Assembly: GCA_013396525.1 (NCBI GenBank)
Contig: VWYX01000292.1
Location: 423,727-487,726 of the forward strand
Direction of reading: 5' to 3'
Length of the DNA stretch: 64,000 nucleotides
Origin: Chaetorhynchus papuensis
Lineage: Eukaryota; Chordata; Aves; Passeriformes; Rhipiduridae
In this document: piece after piece, positions 35,310-47,595 of the stretch
Layout: each line of letters starts with the position of its first letter
Numbering within the stretch: the stretch's first letter is position 1
The notes under the pieces: generated by a model
What the model saw: only the letters and a program-made list of their open reading frames with translations
Database searches by the model: none
Told to the model about the DNA's origin: nothing
Translations under genes and position numbers: made by a program

Positions 35310-38300
35310 GTAAGTGCTATTGGATCTGGATCTTGTGCTTCGGTAGGGGCATGTAAAGTGAGCTTACTGGTGCTGCAACATGAGAATGCATAGTTCAGCT
35401 GCTACTCAAAGGGAAGAGTGAGCAGGTCTCTGGCTTGTTGAGTTTGCTTGCTGAAGAACACTGCTGTTAAAATATATGTAGTGAACAGCCTGGTCAACAG
35501 CTATCTAAATGCTGTGACAACTTAAGTGAATATTTTTCAAATTCCTATTTCAGCTTTGCAACAGCAAGCCTTCTGCTTCAGAAAATTAGGGTCTTGGCAG
35601 CTGTAGTGTAAGAATGTTATTGAGTAATCACAGAAATCAGAGCATTGATGGGGTTTACATGCACTGCACCATTCTCAGGTATAAATGCAATTCCATCATA
35701 AATGATAAAAAGATGGGGGTGAAAACGTTTGCAAATTCAAGGTAATTAATTGTCAAAATGCCCTTGGGAGACAGGAGAAGTCAGGTAAGTGATTCCAGCA
35801 GTGAGGCAGGATAGATGGGTCAATGGCACATAAAACTATCTGTATCATGATAGCTAGCTTGTGCTTAGTTTGGGTAAAAGAGCATCCCTGAAGAAACAGC
35901 GCTGTGGGGCGAGTAAGAGCCAATAAAGCCATGCAACACCTGTGGCAGGAGAGCAAACACACAGGAGGTAAGAGTGTCTGCCAGTGGAAGCAAAAGTCTG
36001 TGCAAGTGTCTTCACAGCCGTCAGTGCCTGTGCTAACTAAAGCCAGGTGCCACTGCAGCCTTATCTGCATTTTGCTTTCTGCAAATATCCTCACAAAGGA
36101 GCATAGCAGCGTGATTTTTATTTTTTTTTTTTTTACTTTTTTCTAGACCCTTGCTGTCAATATCCCTACCGCTGCTGAAGAATTTTTTCCCCCCCTGCCT
36201 GTTACCACTTGGGCTGGGCAATTGATTCCAAACATTTTATGTACCAAATTAGAAGTGGTGGGATACTGCAAATGTTTTCAAATTTGTGTAAAAAACTGGT
36301 GCATGGTTTTACATACAGACAGAAAAAAAAGGCAAAAAGAAAAAAGAAAGGAAAAAAAGGGTGAGGGTGAAGGTAAAATAAACCCTTTGATTATAAAGCC
36401 TGGAACAGGTAACAAAATATTTAATTTAAAATCAGCAAAGAAAAGGTTTTGTCAAGCCCAACAGGAATTTTCTTTCATTTTTCATGAAAGAGCCAAGTGT
36501 TTTTCTCTTGCTCAGACACTATCAAGGGCTGCAAAGCTACTGTCAGGAGAGTGATTTGGCTATTCCTGCATGACTCCAGGTTCTGACTGCTCCAGAGGAT
36601 GCATTCTACTGGGATGCCCAGCAGGCAAGCATCCGAACCCAGGCTATATGCATGCTCTGGAATCTGTCTGCAGTGTATATTCCTCCCCGAAATCCAGTGC
36701 ACCCTTCCCATGCCTGAGTGCTTTTCTCAAGATTTCCTTTGGGATTTGCTTGTTCAGCTCCACACAAGCAGGTTTGCTGCAGCTTCTGCTTCCCTCTTCC
36801 CACTGCATGGCAGGGACTGGAGCCTCCTCGGCATGGAAAGTGCTCTTTGGCATTTGTAGGGCAGGAGTTCATGAGTCACTGAGCTGAGTGGAGCAACCTG
36901 TAAGGATCTGGTCCCCAGGGTTTCTGAAAGACTTACATCAAGACCCTGACCCTAACATGAACACATCTAGTGATACGGATTTCATGGGAGTTTTGTAATC
37001 AAATTTTTATCACATTAAGAATAATGTAATAATTTAGGCAGATTGCTTAAGAAAAGCCTCTGTCTTAGGAAAAAAAGAAAAAAAAAAAAGCAAAAGCATA
37101 ATCAAATATGCAGATAACTCCCCTGAGTGAGATATATTTGCATTAGACCAGTATTCCCATTCTTGGGGAATGTAATTTATGAAAAGAACATATATATTTA
37201 TATATATATAAAAATGGATTTTCTTAATTCAGGCACATTATGCAAGCTACAGCTGTCATTAACATAGTCGAAATTATCATATACCAGGAAATTATCAACT
37301 GAATATACATAAATGGTAGTTAAATACATACATTGGCTCTCTAAACTCTGGAAAAGAGTTAAGTTGCTGATAAGTTGAAGTTAGAAAACAAGACAGTAGT
37401 TAAGATTTCCTCTATACACTCACACTGTTTCTTACTGAGAAGTTCTGCAATCACCAGAAATGATACGGCATTTTGCAGACATGATCTCTGTAGCTGGATC
37501 CCTACAGGGCTTGCTTTGATTAGGGTAGGCTCTTGTTTCTTGTTGGGAAGTTTTGGAGAAGAGGGAAGATGCCAAGCTGCATCTGAGGCTGAGGCAAGCA
37601 AGAAAGGCTACAGAAAACTATGTGAAAAATCAATACATTTTGTGGCAAGAAAAAAAAATCTGTATTTGGTGAGGAACATGCTACTTCTCATATTCAGGTG
37701 GGGACAGCTGTCATTGAACTGGCCAGGTATGTCCTCCAGGGTGACCTTTGGCAGGTAGCAGAGCTCTAACTGTGGTACTGCTCTGTACCTGGGACTAAGG
37801 GACTCCATGAGTAATACTGCTCCACTTCAAGTCCCTTTAGTGTAATCTGGCAGAAATGGCCTTGTCTCTTGGGTGTGGAAGAAAATGTTGGAGACACCTG
37901 GGTTTTGATTGCTTATGAGACTCTGTTATAATTCCCAGTGATGTGACAGGATAATCCTTCCTCAGTATGCAGAGGAATTGAGAAGAGAAATAAGCCCTTT
38001 ACTGAGAACACATGGTCCATTAAGATCGCTTTGAAAGACAGGGACAGAAATAACTGCAAAGCCAATTGCTGCTCTTAAGTGCTTTCTGGAGAGATGACTG
38101 AGCACTGAAAATCAGCACCAAATGCACCATCTTGCAGAAAGACTCAGAGGGAGTTACACAAGTGATTGCTGTGTAATGCTGCCAAAAGGATTTTGTCAGT
38201 CTTTGACTGATTTACATCAGCAACATCAATTTCAATCTTGCTTTGCACTTTGTTGTTTAAGTGTTTGCTTACAAAACTCGATTGATAGCTATAAAGATGT

Positions 38301-38317
38301 GATTTCAAGTTAAATAC
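35310..38317. other. Unique non-coding DNA
   Basis: Contains a T run (36121-36134), an A-rich run near 37069-37090 and a short TA repeat (about 37187-37212). The stretch 36560-36900 is GC-richer, with frames open on both strands but no family signature. No gene is supportable. Confidence 0.5.
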
Positions 38318-38399
38318 TGCCTTTATAATAACCGCAGTAATTTCTGGTAACCATACAAATAATTTTATGCTTTATAATAACTGCAGTAATTTTTGGTAA
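38318..38399. repeat. Tandem duplication of about 49 bp
   Basis: A 32-33-base segment (CTTTATAATAACCGCAGTAA... at 38318-38350) recurs at 38368-38399 with three substitutions and one base fewer, giving a period near 49. The 17 bases between copies are less similar. It is an old small tandem duplication in unique AT-rich DNA. Confidence 0.8.
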
Positions 38400-40880
38400 G
38401 CACAAGGTTATACAGAATCATTATATATTTACTTCAGAAAATATTTATTAAAATCTTAAAATTTCACAGTTTAATTGTGTTTAAAATGAGAAATTAAATA
38501 CTTATTTTTCAGATTATTAGTGGTCTATTTATGAATATATTTATGAATATTTGTCTGCTTACATTTGGTTTACATTGGAGATCCATTAAAATGCACTGAA
38601 AATTGTTAAAATTATTGCAAGAATGTCAGGAAAAATATCTTAAATATTATATAGGCAAGAAAATGTATATTTATGAAAATGAACATAGCATATAAAACTA
38701 GTAGACATATTAAATTTAAAAAAAAAGTTAATTGACACATTACTGACTGCTTGTGCTCACCATGCTTTTTAGATACGCTTTTTGGATGATGACATTTCTT
38801 TGTTTCCTACATTTTCAGTCAAAACTACAATGAGGCAGTAGCTTTCTGGTATTCTCATTCTCTCATGAGCTAGAACAAACAAAACAACATATTCGTATTT
38901 TAAATTTTTAAAATAACTGCAACACTTTCAGGAAAAACACACTTGTTTTTTATGCAGGGTATATATACGCAGAGGCAAATACTGTGCCTGGAGAGGGTGT
39001 GTTCTCATACTTGCTCAGCACCTACAGGGGGTATAAGCTGCTGAACATGTGAGGCTCACATCCAGCTTGGTGTAGAGTTACTCTCTTACAACCAAAAGTC
39101 AGTTTCTGTCTGTGTGAACTTCTTGATCAGCCTGGGATCCATTCCTGTGATGGTGTTACTCCTTCCCGTGGCTCATGTGGGTCAGTGCTGTTCCCACCTC
39201 TGCTATTGTACAGAAATTCTTCTTTAGACTGGACTCAGAAGGGTTGTGGGCACAATACTGAGATCCCAAAGGGCATCCCAAGCCCTTGTGACTGAGATGT
39301 TCAGAAGGAAACCTTGTGTTCTGCCCACAGATTGATCTGGAGGCTCAGTAGGACTGACCACCTGCAAAACAATCTCAGCTCTCCCACTGTCCCTTCCATG
39401 AGGAAGGCAGAAACTGTCTCCTGGAGTCTTCAGTGGAGAGGAAGAGGAGACGAAGATTTGGCCCCAGCCTGTGTACCAAGTGACAGAGGGATACAAATGC
39501 TAGCACCGGAGTTCTCTGTGGATAAACACATATCCTGTTTCATGTGCGAAAGGATATCACACCCTGAGCACCTTCAGTGACTCAACAACATGTCTCTCAA
39601 ACTTTTCTACATTTGTATGTTCTTGTCAGACCAAGTTGAGCACTTCAAAAATCTATCATTTCAAATTTTCACTTACAATTCAGCAAACTGATTTAGTTTA
39701 GGCTTGAAGAGTAAATACACCACATCTTCTGAATAGTTCTCCTTGATCTGTGGAATTTTGTTGTGATTGATGTGACTACGGGGTGATATTTAGCTATTCC
39801 TACCTCAGTACTCTGTAGCCCTTCAGCACTTGTCCTTGTACTGTTCTTCATTGTGTGGAGAATAGCAGACTGAAAATAAGGCAGAGTGTTTACTACCTCT
39901 CCAACTTTATTGCCTACAATTTTATTTTCTGGTCAAGTCTTTATACACTGTTTCTTGAGTTATTATTTTTATTTTTTAATTCTGCGTCACAGCAGCAGCC
40001 TCGTAATTTCTCCTAATCTATGAAATTTATTTCAATATGTACCAGAAATGTTGTGGTAGTCCATAGCACAATACAATTTAAACTGAGGAGCTGAACATTA
40101 TTAGTTTCATAAATCCTTCTAACTGATCTACTCACCCTCTCCTACTACCCTGAATAAACTTCACCATCATATTCATGAATCTTGTCTTTAAACTTGAGAT
40201 AAATGCTTCAGATCCTACTCTTTTATAGAATGGAGGGAGGGTTTCCACATTGCAGAATTTTGTATGCACAGAGAAGACCAGGACTATTCAGGGGTATCCA
40301 CTGAGATTTTCTAGAACAGAATTCTGTGTCTGGATCTAGTCTATGAGAAACTGTGCACAAAAATATTATGGTTATATATACATAGAAATATACTTTATGA
40401 CATATATACACACAGAGAGAATTATTTTTCTTTCAGTAGTTAAAAAAAGAGTTATACTTTCTATCTGCAGAAATAATGCCCTTTAAAATTTGCCTGTACT
40501 TTGGAATGATATGATACATTATGTCCTTTCTACACTGTAATTTACAGACTATTAAGTATCCTTGCACAAATTCACTAACTTGTGCAGTGTTATATTGCTT
40601 TAATTGTGTGAGGCTTAACTTGAATTCCTATTGACATGCAGTGAATAAAAATAAAAATTTATTTCAAAACTAATTACCAGAGTCCCCACTCTCTCTCAGG
40701 AAGGACAGGTTTGAGCAAGCTCAGCTACATCTATTCGTAACATAGAAATAGATTTACTGATGTCTTGATATTTGTTAATTGATATTTTAATATTGGAGAG
40801 TACTGATTCATTTTGTGCCCAGTTCAGTGTTCTTGTTTTTCTGAGGTTTGTCTGATAACATTCTTCTTTTTCTTTTCTTT

Positions 40881-40912
<32 letters not shown>

Positions 40913-41310
40913 GTATCTCTTCAAAAACAGAAGCACATCTCTGTTGCTAAGGGTCAGCCTGTGGAGTGTTTGGTACCTTAAGCAATCTTGCTAAAATTGC
41001 AAGTCATGTGAAGTCAAGTCATGCCATTTTTCTTTCTAATGCTGATATTTTCCTCTTGTGATATCAGTAATTACTACTGGATTAAAGCAACTATATAATT
41101 GTTGTAGTATATATTGTTAAAAGCTGATAATTTCAGATTATAGCTACTGTTCCAATTCTGAAATATTTCTTTGCTCTCACATTGTAAACTAAAACCAAAT
41201 TGCCCATTTGTGTTGCAAAAGCTGTGGAAGGCATATCAGGAGAGATAATCAACAAAGTGTTTTTCAGGACTCATAAGAGATTTCTGTTCTGTCCAGTTCA
41301 ACAAAGATGT
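38400..41310. other. Unique AT-rich DNA with a long T tract
   Basis: A pyrimidine run at about 40861-40901 ends in 24 uninterrupted Ts (40878-40901), which resembles the tail of an inverted retrocopy, but no retrocopy body is recognisable on either side. Frames at 39224-39580 overlap on both strands and are not gene-like. Confidence 0.5.
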
Positions 41311-43150
41311 AGGATCATAGAATGGCTGGAAAAGACCTTAAAGATCATCTCCTTCCAACCCTCCTGCCTTGGGCAGGGAGACCTTTCACCAGACGAGGTC
41401 ACTCAGAGCCTCATCGAACCTGGTCTTGAACATCTCCAGGGATGGGGCATCCACAGCTTCTCTGGGCAATCTGTTCCAGTGCCTCACCACCCTCACAGTC
41501 AATAATTTTTTTCTAATACCTAATCTAAACCTACTCTCTTTCAGTTTAAACTGATTCCCTGTTGTTCTGTCACTACATGATCTTGTAAATAGTATCTCTC
41601 CACCTTCATTGTAGGTTCCATTCAGTTTCTGCAAAGCCGCAATTAGGTCACCCTGAAGGTTTCTCTTTCCAGGCTGAACAATCCCAGTTCTCTCAGCCTT
41701 TCCTCGAAGAAAAGTTACACCCCTCTGATTATTTTTCTGGCTCTCCTCTGGAGCCACTCCAGCAGTTCCATGTCCTTCCTGTGCTGGGACCCCAGAGCTG
41801 GATGCAGCTCTGCAGGTGGGGTCTCAGCAGAGCAGAGCAGAGGGGCAGAATCCCCTCCCAGGCTCTGCTGGCCACGCTGCTTTGGATGCAGCCCAGGACA
41901 CGTTTGACTCTCTGGGCTGGGAGTGTCCATGGCTGGGTCATGTCCAGCCTCTCACCCACCAGCACCACCAAGTCCTTCTGGGCAGGGCTGCTCTGATCTG
42001 TCCAACCCCAGCCTGGATTGATACCGGGGTTTGCTCTGACTCAGGTACAGCACCAGCACTTGGTCTTGCCAAACCTCCCATGGGCCACTTCTCCAGCTTG
42101 TCCAGGTCCCTCTGGATGGCATCCCATCCTTCAGGAATGTCAACTGTACCACTCAGCTTGGGGCCACCTGCAAATCTGCTGAGGGAGCATTTGATCCCTT
42201 TGTCTATGTCATTGATGAAGATATTGAATAACTCTGGTCCCAGTATAGAGCCCCAAAGGAAACCGCGTATCGCTGATGTCCACCCTGAGTCATCGACCAC
42301 TACCCTCTGGATGTGACCACCCAACCATTTTCTTATTCACCTAACAGCCCACCCACTGAATCCATCTCTCCAACTTGGAGAGAAGGATGTTGTGGGGGAC
42401 TGTGTGAAAGGATTTAGAGAGTCCAGATAAATGACATCTGTGACTTTTCACTTGTCCACTGATGGAGTCACCCAATCCCAGGGTGCCAAGAAAGATTTGG
42501 GTTGATCAGACAAGACTTGTCCTTGGCTGTCACATCCCTGTTCTCCATGTGCCTTAGCACAGCTTCTAGAAGGGTCTGTTCCATCATCTTCCCAGGCACA
42601 GAGGTGAGGTTGACGGGTTGGTAGTTCATAGTGTCACCCTTTCTACCCTTTTTAAAGTTGGGTACAATGTTTATCTAGTCACCTTATTCAGTCACTGGGG
42701 TGTTCTCTTGACTGCCACAAATTTTCTAATACCATGGAGAGTGGCTTGGGAACTACATCATCCAATTTCCTGAGGACACTGGGATGTATTTCACCAGGTC
42801 CCATAGAGTCATGTATGCTCAAGTTCCTCAGATGGTCATGAACCTGATCTTTACCTACACTAAGAGGGACTTTGCTCCTCCAGTCCTCATCCTGCTGTCC
42901 ATCCATTCGTGAGGTATGGGAAGAGAGACTGCCATTGAAGACTGAGGCAAAAAAATTATTGAGTACCTCAGTCTTCTTCTATTTTTTACCAATTTAACGG
43001 CATTGTTTATTGGGTGGTACATTTTCTTTCACCTTCCTTTTCTGACTAACATACCTGTAGAAGCCCTTTCTGTGATGCTTTGCATCCCTTGCCGGATCCA
43101 GTGTCAGCTTCAATAGGATTGACCTTGCCTAGTTTTGCTAATCTACACAC
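41311..43150 (-). mobile_element. CR1 LINE, about 1.8 kb, antisense, 5'-truncated
   Basis: This is the longest CR1 copy here. Its 3' end is at 41311 (ATCATAGAATGGCTGGAAAAG on the plus strand) and it runs leftward through the C-terminal part, the reverse transcriptase core and, near 43000-43100, sequence from between the endonuclease and RT domains. Visible pieces are the RT N-terminal motif in a 72-codon frame at 42906-42688 and the motif GSILGPELFNIFINDID in a frame at 42324-41938. In that frame the catalytic F-A-D-D box reads F-A-G-G, so both catalytic aspartates are gone. Frames are broken repeatedly. The endonuclease part is absent; the right limit is approximate. Confidence 0.92.
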
Positions 43151-46100
43151 TGGACCTAGAACTAACTGCATCTAGAACGAAGTCCTTAAGAATTGTGCAG
43201 AACACAGTTTGCTTTACCTTCTTCTTAAGAAATATGTAAAAATGTTACACAAAATTAAGTTTTGAAATACCCTAGCAGGAGTTTGTGCTGTAAAAAAATG
43301 CATTTCAGTTGTAAAGGCATTATGTTTCAAGCAGCTGAAGGATGCAGTGCTTATTAGAGAGCAGAGTCATTGGAGATTAATTGCAATCATAACTCCAGTC
43401 CAAGATAACTATTGTTTTGCTTTATTGCAATGTGACTTCTAATTAAATTCTCCTGGTCATCCACCTAAATAAATTTTGGTATCACCATTGAAAATTAACA
43501 GGGTTGTTCCCATTTAAAGGAAGAGAACACAAGAGTGCAAATAAACTTTTCTTTTAACATCCTTTCTGCATCATTTTTACATGACAGAGGCTCCTTACCT
43601 CATCAGAGCCAGCCACTAGGGCTGGAAAGAATAATTTTAATGGTGTCTGGTTTTTCACCCTTAGAAAAAAATGCTGAGATCTACCTTAAATCCAGTAAGG
43701 AAGTGGGAAGCTGATTCTCCAGGTGTAAGAATTGCAACAAGAGGTGTAACTGATGTTGAGAAACATCTCTGTTTGAACACAAAGCCTATTAAAAATTCAA
43801 GGGTATTGGCTGTCCTTGGGGTATGAAATGATGTTGTTAAGCTATTGTAGTTAAACCTACAGTGAATAGAGAGCTATAAAAAAATGAGGACAGCTTTATT
43901 TTGTCTGTTGTCAGAATCTAGGCTTTACATACAGTTGCTGGGGCTGCAGTAGAAGATAATCCACTTCTGTCATGGACCATGAAGAAAGAGAGAATTCCTG
44001 ATTCTGAGATTCACCTCTGCTGTCAAGTAAATGGTTACACTGGCTCAATAACTTCATCAGGGGAAAAGAAGGTAATATAAAGCTGGGGTAGCCCTGTAAA
44101 CCTGTAACTACAGTTCACCACTGCCTAAAGCAGGTTTAGTCAAAACCTGTGCTTTTTCACTCAAATTAATTTCGTGCACTATTTTTGATCTGGTACAACC
44201 GTTGAAAATTGTCCATCATGTTCATGCCTCAAAGGTGAATCTCAATTATTTTTTTCACATTACTATTGGCTAGTGCTAAGATGTATGTTATTGTAACAGT
44301 CACCAAATTCATAAACCACTTTGACAGGAAATGTTCCTTACAGCTGATGTACAGTGATCTAGGCCAGGGTTTAAAAATGCTCACTTTGAAGCATATTAGA
44401 GGTCATTAAAGAAATGTTGAATGGTCATAAAATTCTGAAACACTCAATCAGTAATTTTTCCTATAAATTGCTCTAGTAATAAAGTTTTAGAGGCAGTTCG
44501 CACCACTCAGAGTTATATGCCATTCAGTTATGCAATTTTTCATGCTTAGATTATATTTGCAGCTGAGACACTGCTATAGATGTGTTTATTATATCAGGAT
44601 ATTAAGTTGAGAAGCTTGAATTCTGGGAAAATAAAGTTGGAACTCTGTTAAGATATTCTGCAAATCCAAGAGAGAGAGTTAAGGTGCTCTAAATCAGGTC
44701 CAGGAAATTTAATAATTACCTAAGTATCTCTTTGTATGTTACTCTGTACCTATTTTGTGGTCTACTGATCTCCCTCACATTTTGTACTGAAGGTTTACCT
44801 ACTCAAATAGGAATTGTTGAGTTTTGCAGAGGAAAAGGAGAACATTTTGGATGGGTTATGTAAAATCCAGACTATTTTTTCTAAAGTTGATTGCCCAGTT
44901 TTAGTAAAAAAAAAGAAGATATACTTGATTTGAATATAAGTGCTTGTAATGTCTAAATTTGTTTTCTTTATACATTACAGTGGAATAAAAATTTAAATGT
45001 AAAAGCATAGTCCACTGTATTTATAGACTTGGAAAGGTACTAATATGAAAAATGATACTTAAATTTTAGTATCATCCATGGGTATTTTACAAAAGATAAT
45101 ATTGTTACCTGGTTTTGTTTTTCACTGTTGTGTTCATATTTTGTAAACATTTCTTCTTTTCTGCTTTGTTTTAGACCCTAACATATTCTGCTAGTTCCCA
45201 TCTTCCAGAAATACACCTGTAGATCAGAGATTATGGCTGAACCTTTTCCAGGATAGGCATTCAAAGGGAAGACAAACCTAAGTGATCTTTAACCTTTATA
45301 AAGTATACTTATCATTTGTATTGTTCTGCCAATCTGAGAAAAAGGCTTTCAAGTCTTGGAGATTTTAAACTTTCATTTGCTTGCAATTCTGCATATTTAT
45401 GAGAGTCATATGCCCTTTTCAGCTTTTAAAGTGTTTTGGAGCAATAATTAAAGAAAAAGATTATATCTAAGACTTCAAATACATATACTCTTGCAGTGAA
45501 AAATGAGATTAAAGATACTATTTTGGTCTCTAATCTTACCTCTTCATTTTCTAGCCAAAATGGTATTAGCTTCTTTATGTGTAGCTGACTCACCAAAGCA
45601 GCAGCACTTCTGTGCTCATATTTTAAATAATCAGCAGTCTATTTTTATTAATTTGTCAAAAAATAAAGATGTGGGGAAAAATCTGAGCGATATTTGCAAT
45701 TACAGCAAAGGGTTTTGCTTTAAATAATTAATTCCTCGCTATGACTCATAGATGGGGCCAAGAGCCAGAGGAACTGGCCAGAGCAACTTCTTTTTTTTTT
45801 TTAATTCACAGATTAATTAATTAAAACCCCCAAAGTGTTGCTATCACACAAATCGATACCAGCAGTAACTGAGCAGTCAAATACCAGTCAGGTGCTGGTT
45901 ATTCTTCTTGTCTGGCTGCTGAAGGTGTGACAGAGTTCCTATTCTCCAGCCATGGTCTGGAAGCTGGATTGACTGTAGGATGAAGCTGCCTGTTGGTACC
46001 CAGTGACCAACTAAACAATTTCACTTGGATTTTCTTTCTGGGATACACGTGGAATGTGTGTGGTGGCCTGCAAGACATTTTGGAGAGTGAAAATGATCCT

Positions 46101-46275
46101 AAATTTTTCATTTTCAGGAGAGAATGCTTTTCCAAGAAGTCAAATCTGTGTTCGTTTTCATGAAATTCAAGGTGGCAGGGATTTCTTTATTACAGTTTGA
46201 TGTATTCTGTTGATGTTACCTGGTGTTTCCGTCTTTTTGGGTATTTCATGTATTTCCATAATAATAGAAGTGATC
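43151..46275. other. Unique AT-rich non-coding DNA
   Basis: I see no gene, RNA gene or mobile element. An 11-base T run lies at about 45790-45801. The antisense frame at 45899-46135 has no family features. Confidence 0.55.
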
Positions 46276-46325
46276 ATGCAGTTGGACTAGATGATTGTTA
46301 TAGGTCTTTTCCAACTGAACCAATC
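46276..46325 (+). mobile_element. CR1 LINE tail relic (about 50 bp)
   Basis: GTTGGACTAGATGATTGTTA followed by TAGGTCTTTTCCAACTGAA is the sense signature of the last part of a CR1 3' untranslated region. Only about 50 bases are recognisable and the terminal short repeats are eroded. Confidence 0.7.
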
Positions 46326-46913
46326 TATTAGTAATTAAATTAAGCTTTTACTCAGAAAGTAAAATCTGTCCCTGTAGACTCAGCATCTATTCTTACTTTT
46401 AGATACTTTTTGTCTTTTTCAACTGCCACAGAAGAGGGTTAACAAAATAAATTCATGCTGGTCTAAAACCTATATATGTATTTTACATGGTTAAATTTTA
46501 GAACAACGTGATCTGACTATATTTTTTGTTTTAATCTCTAAATGTATTCACTGCATTTTGCTAGAAAACCACTGCAAATAATTGCTCTATAACATCTATT
46601 ACAGATGGTTCACTGCACAGGTTATGGGTGTTCTCTTTTCCTAGAAAATCAGTAGGAATACTGTATTGAAAACTATATATTTGTACCAAATATTAACTCT
46701 GACTAAACAATAACCTCTCTTTTCTGAAATTTATATCCACAAAATCAACAGTTATGACTGTAAGGTCAGCATATTACAAAATTATAAGATCCCAATTCTT
46801 ACTACCATGTGTGCTAAATTGTTGATACAACCATTAATTCCTTCTGTAATCTTTGCTATACTTTCCTAATTATGTAATATTCAGCATAAACTCTGGGTTT
46901 CAGATATTCAGAT
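46326..46913. other. Unique AT-rich non-coding DNA
   Basis: Nothing recognisable lies between the CR1 relic and the microsatellite. Confidence 0.55.
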
Positions 46914-46990
46914 ATTATTGTTATTGTTATTGCTATTGCTATTACTATTACTATTACTATTACTATTACTATTACTCTTACTATTACTAT
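46914..46990. repeat. Microsatellite, 6-bp period (TTATTG / CTATTA)
   Basis: About 13 units of a hexamer shift along the array from TTATTG to CTATTG to CTATTA, with one CTCTTA variant near the end. The ordered variants show local expansion of successive point mutants. The array stops exactly where an LTR begins at 46991. Confidence 0.95.
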
Positions 46991-47595
46991 TGTCTTGGTT
47001 TGAGACAGATTAGGAGGAAACAGCTGAAATGAATGTATCCTCTAAAAGAAGGCAGGTTTCAGCAGGTTTAGAAAGTAATTTATTGGAGGAAAGTGAAAAA
47101 AAGCTGTTTATTTAACAAGCAGGGTGCACAGAGGCATGAGAGAATGAATAATTTTAAATGATAAAACCTCTTGCTGTGGAGAAAAACCTGGTAGATTCAG
47201 AGTCCTTTCTGTAGGTGTGGCTCTGCTCTCTCCAGAGCTGGGGTGCGGTGTGGGCCCTTCTGGACTGCGGTGTGGGGCCTCCTGGTGATGGTGTTCCAAA
47301 CCAGAGCAAAGCCGAACAGTTCCAGGAGAAGAAGAAGAAGCCACAGTCCCAGAAAAAATTCTTGCCTCAGCTAAATGAATGAGAAGCTAGCAAAGGAATG
47401 CAACTCTCTTCCCTGCTGCAGAACTGAGAGCTGAGGCAAGAACAAACGAGTAATTTGTGTTTTCAAACACAGCCGCCGAAGGAATTCCACCACCTTTTCC
47501 CCCTTCCTTCTCGGATCTGGCTTCAAGGCACAGGATTCCTGTCTGGGCAATAAGCAGGCGATAGGGGATACAGCATCATAAAGTCACCCAAGACA
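46991..47595 (-). mobile_element. Solo LTR of an endogenous retrovirus, 605 bp, antisense
   Basis: The element begins TGTCTTGG and ends CCAAGACA, a perfect 8-bp terminal inverted repeat with TG...CA ends. I recognise the body as a songbird-type ERV LTR. On the minus strand AATAAA polyadenylation signals lie at 47112-47107 and 47084-47079, about 90-120 bases from the 3' end, fixing the orientation. No internal retroviral sequence adjoins it. A target-site duplication is not clear: CTAT on the left and CTGT on the right agree at three of four bases, and the left flank is a mutable microsatellite. The frame at 47108-47344 lies inside the LTR and is not a gene. Confidence 0.82.
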
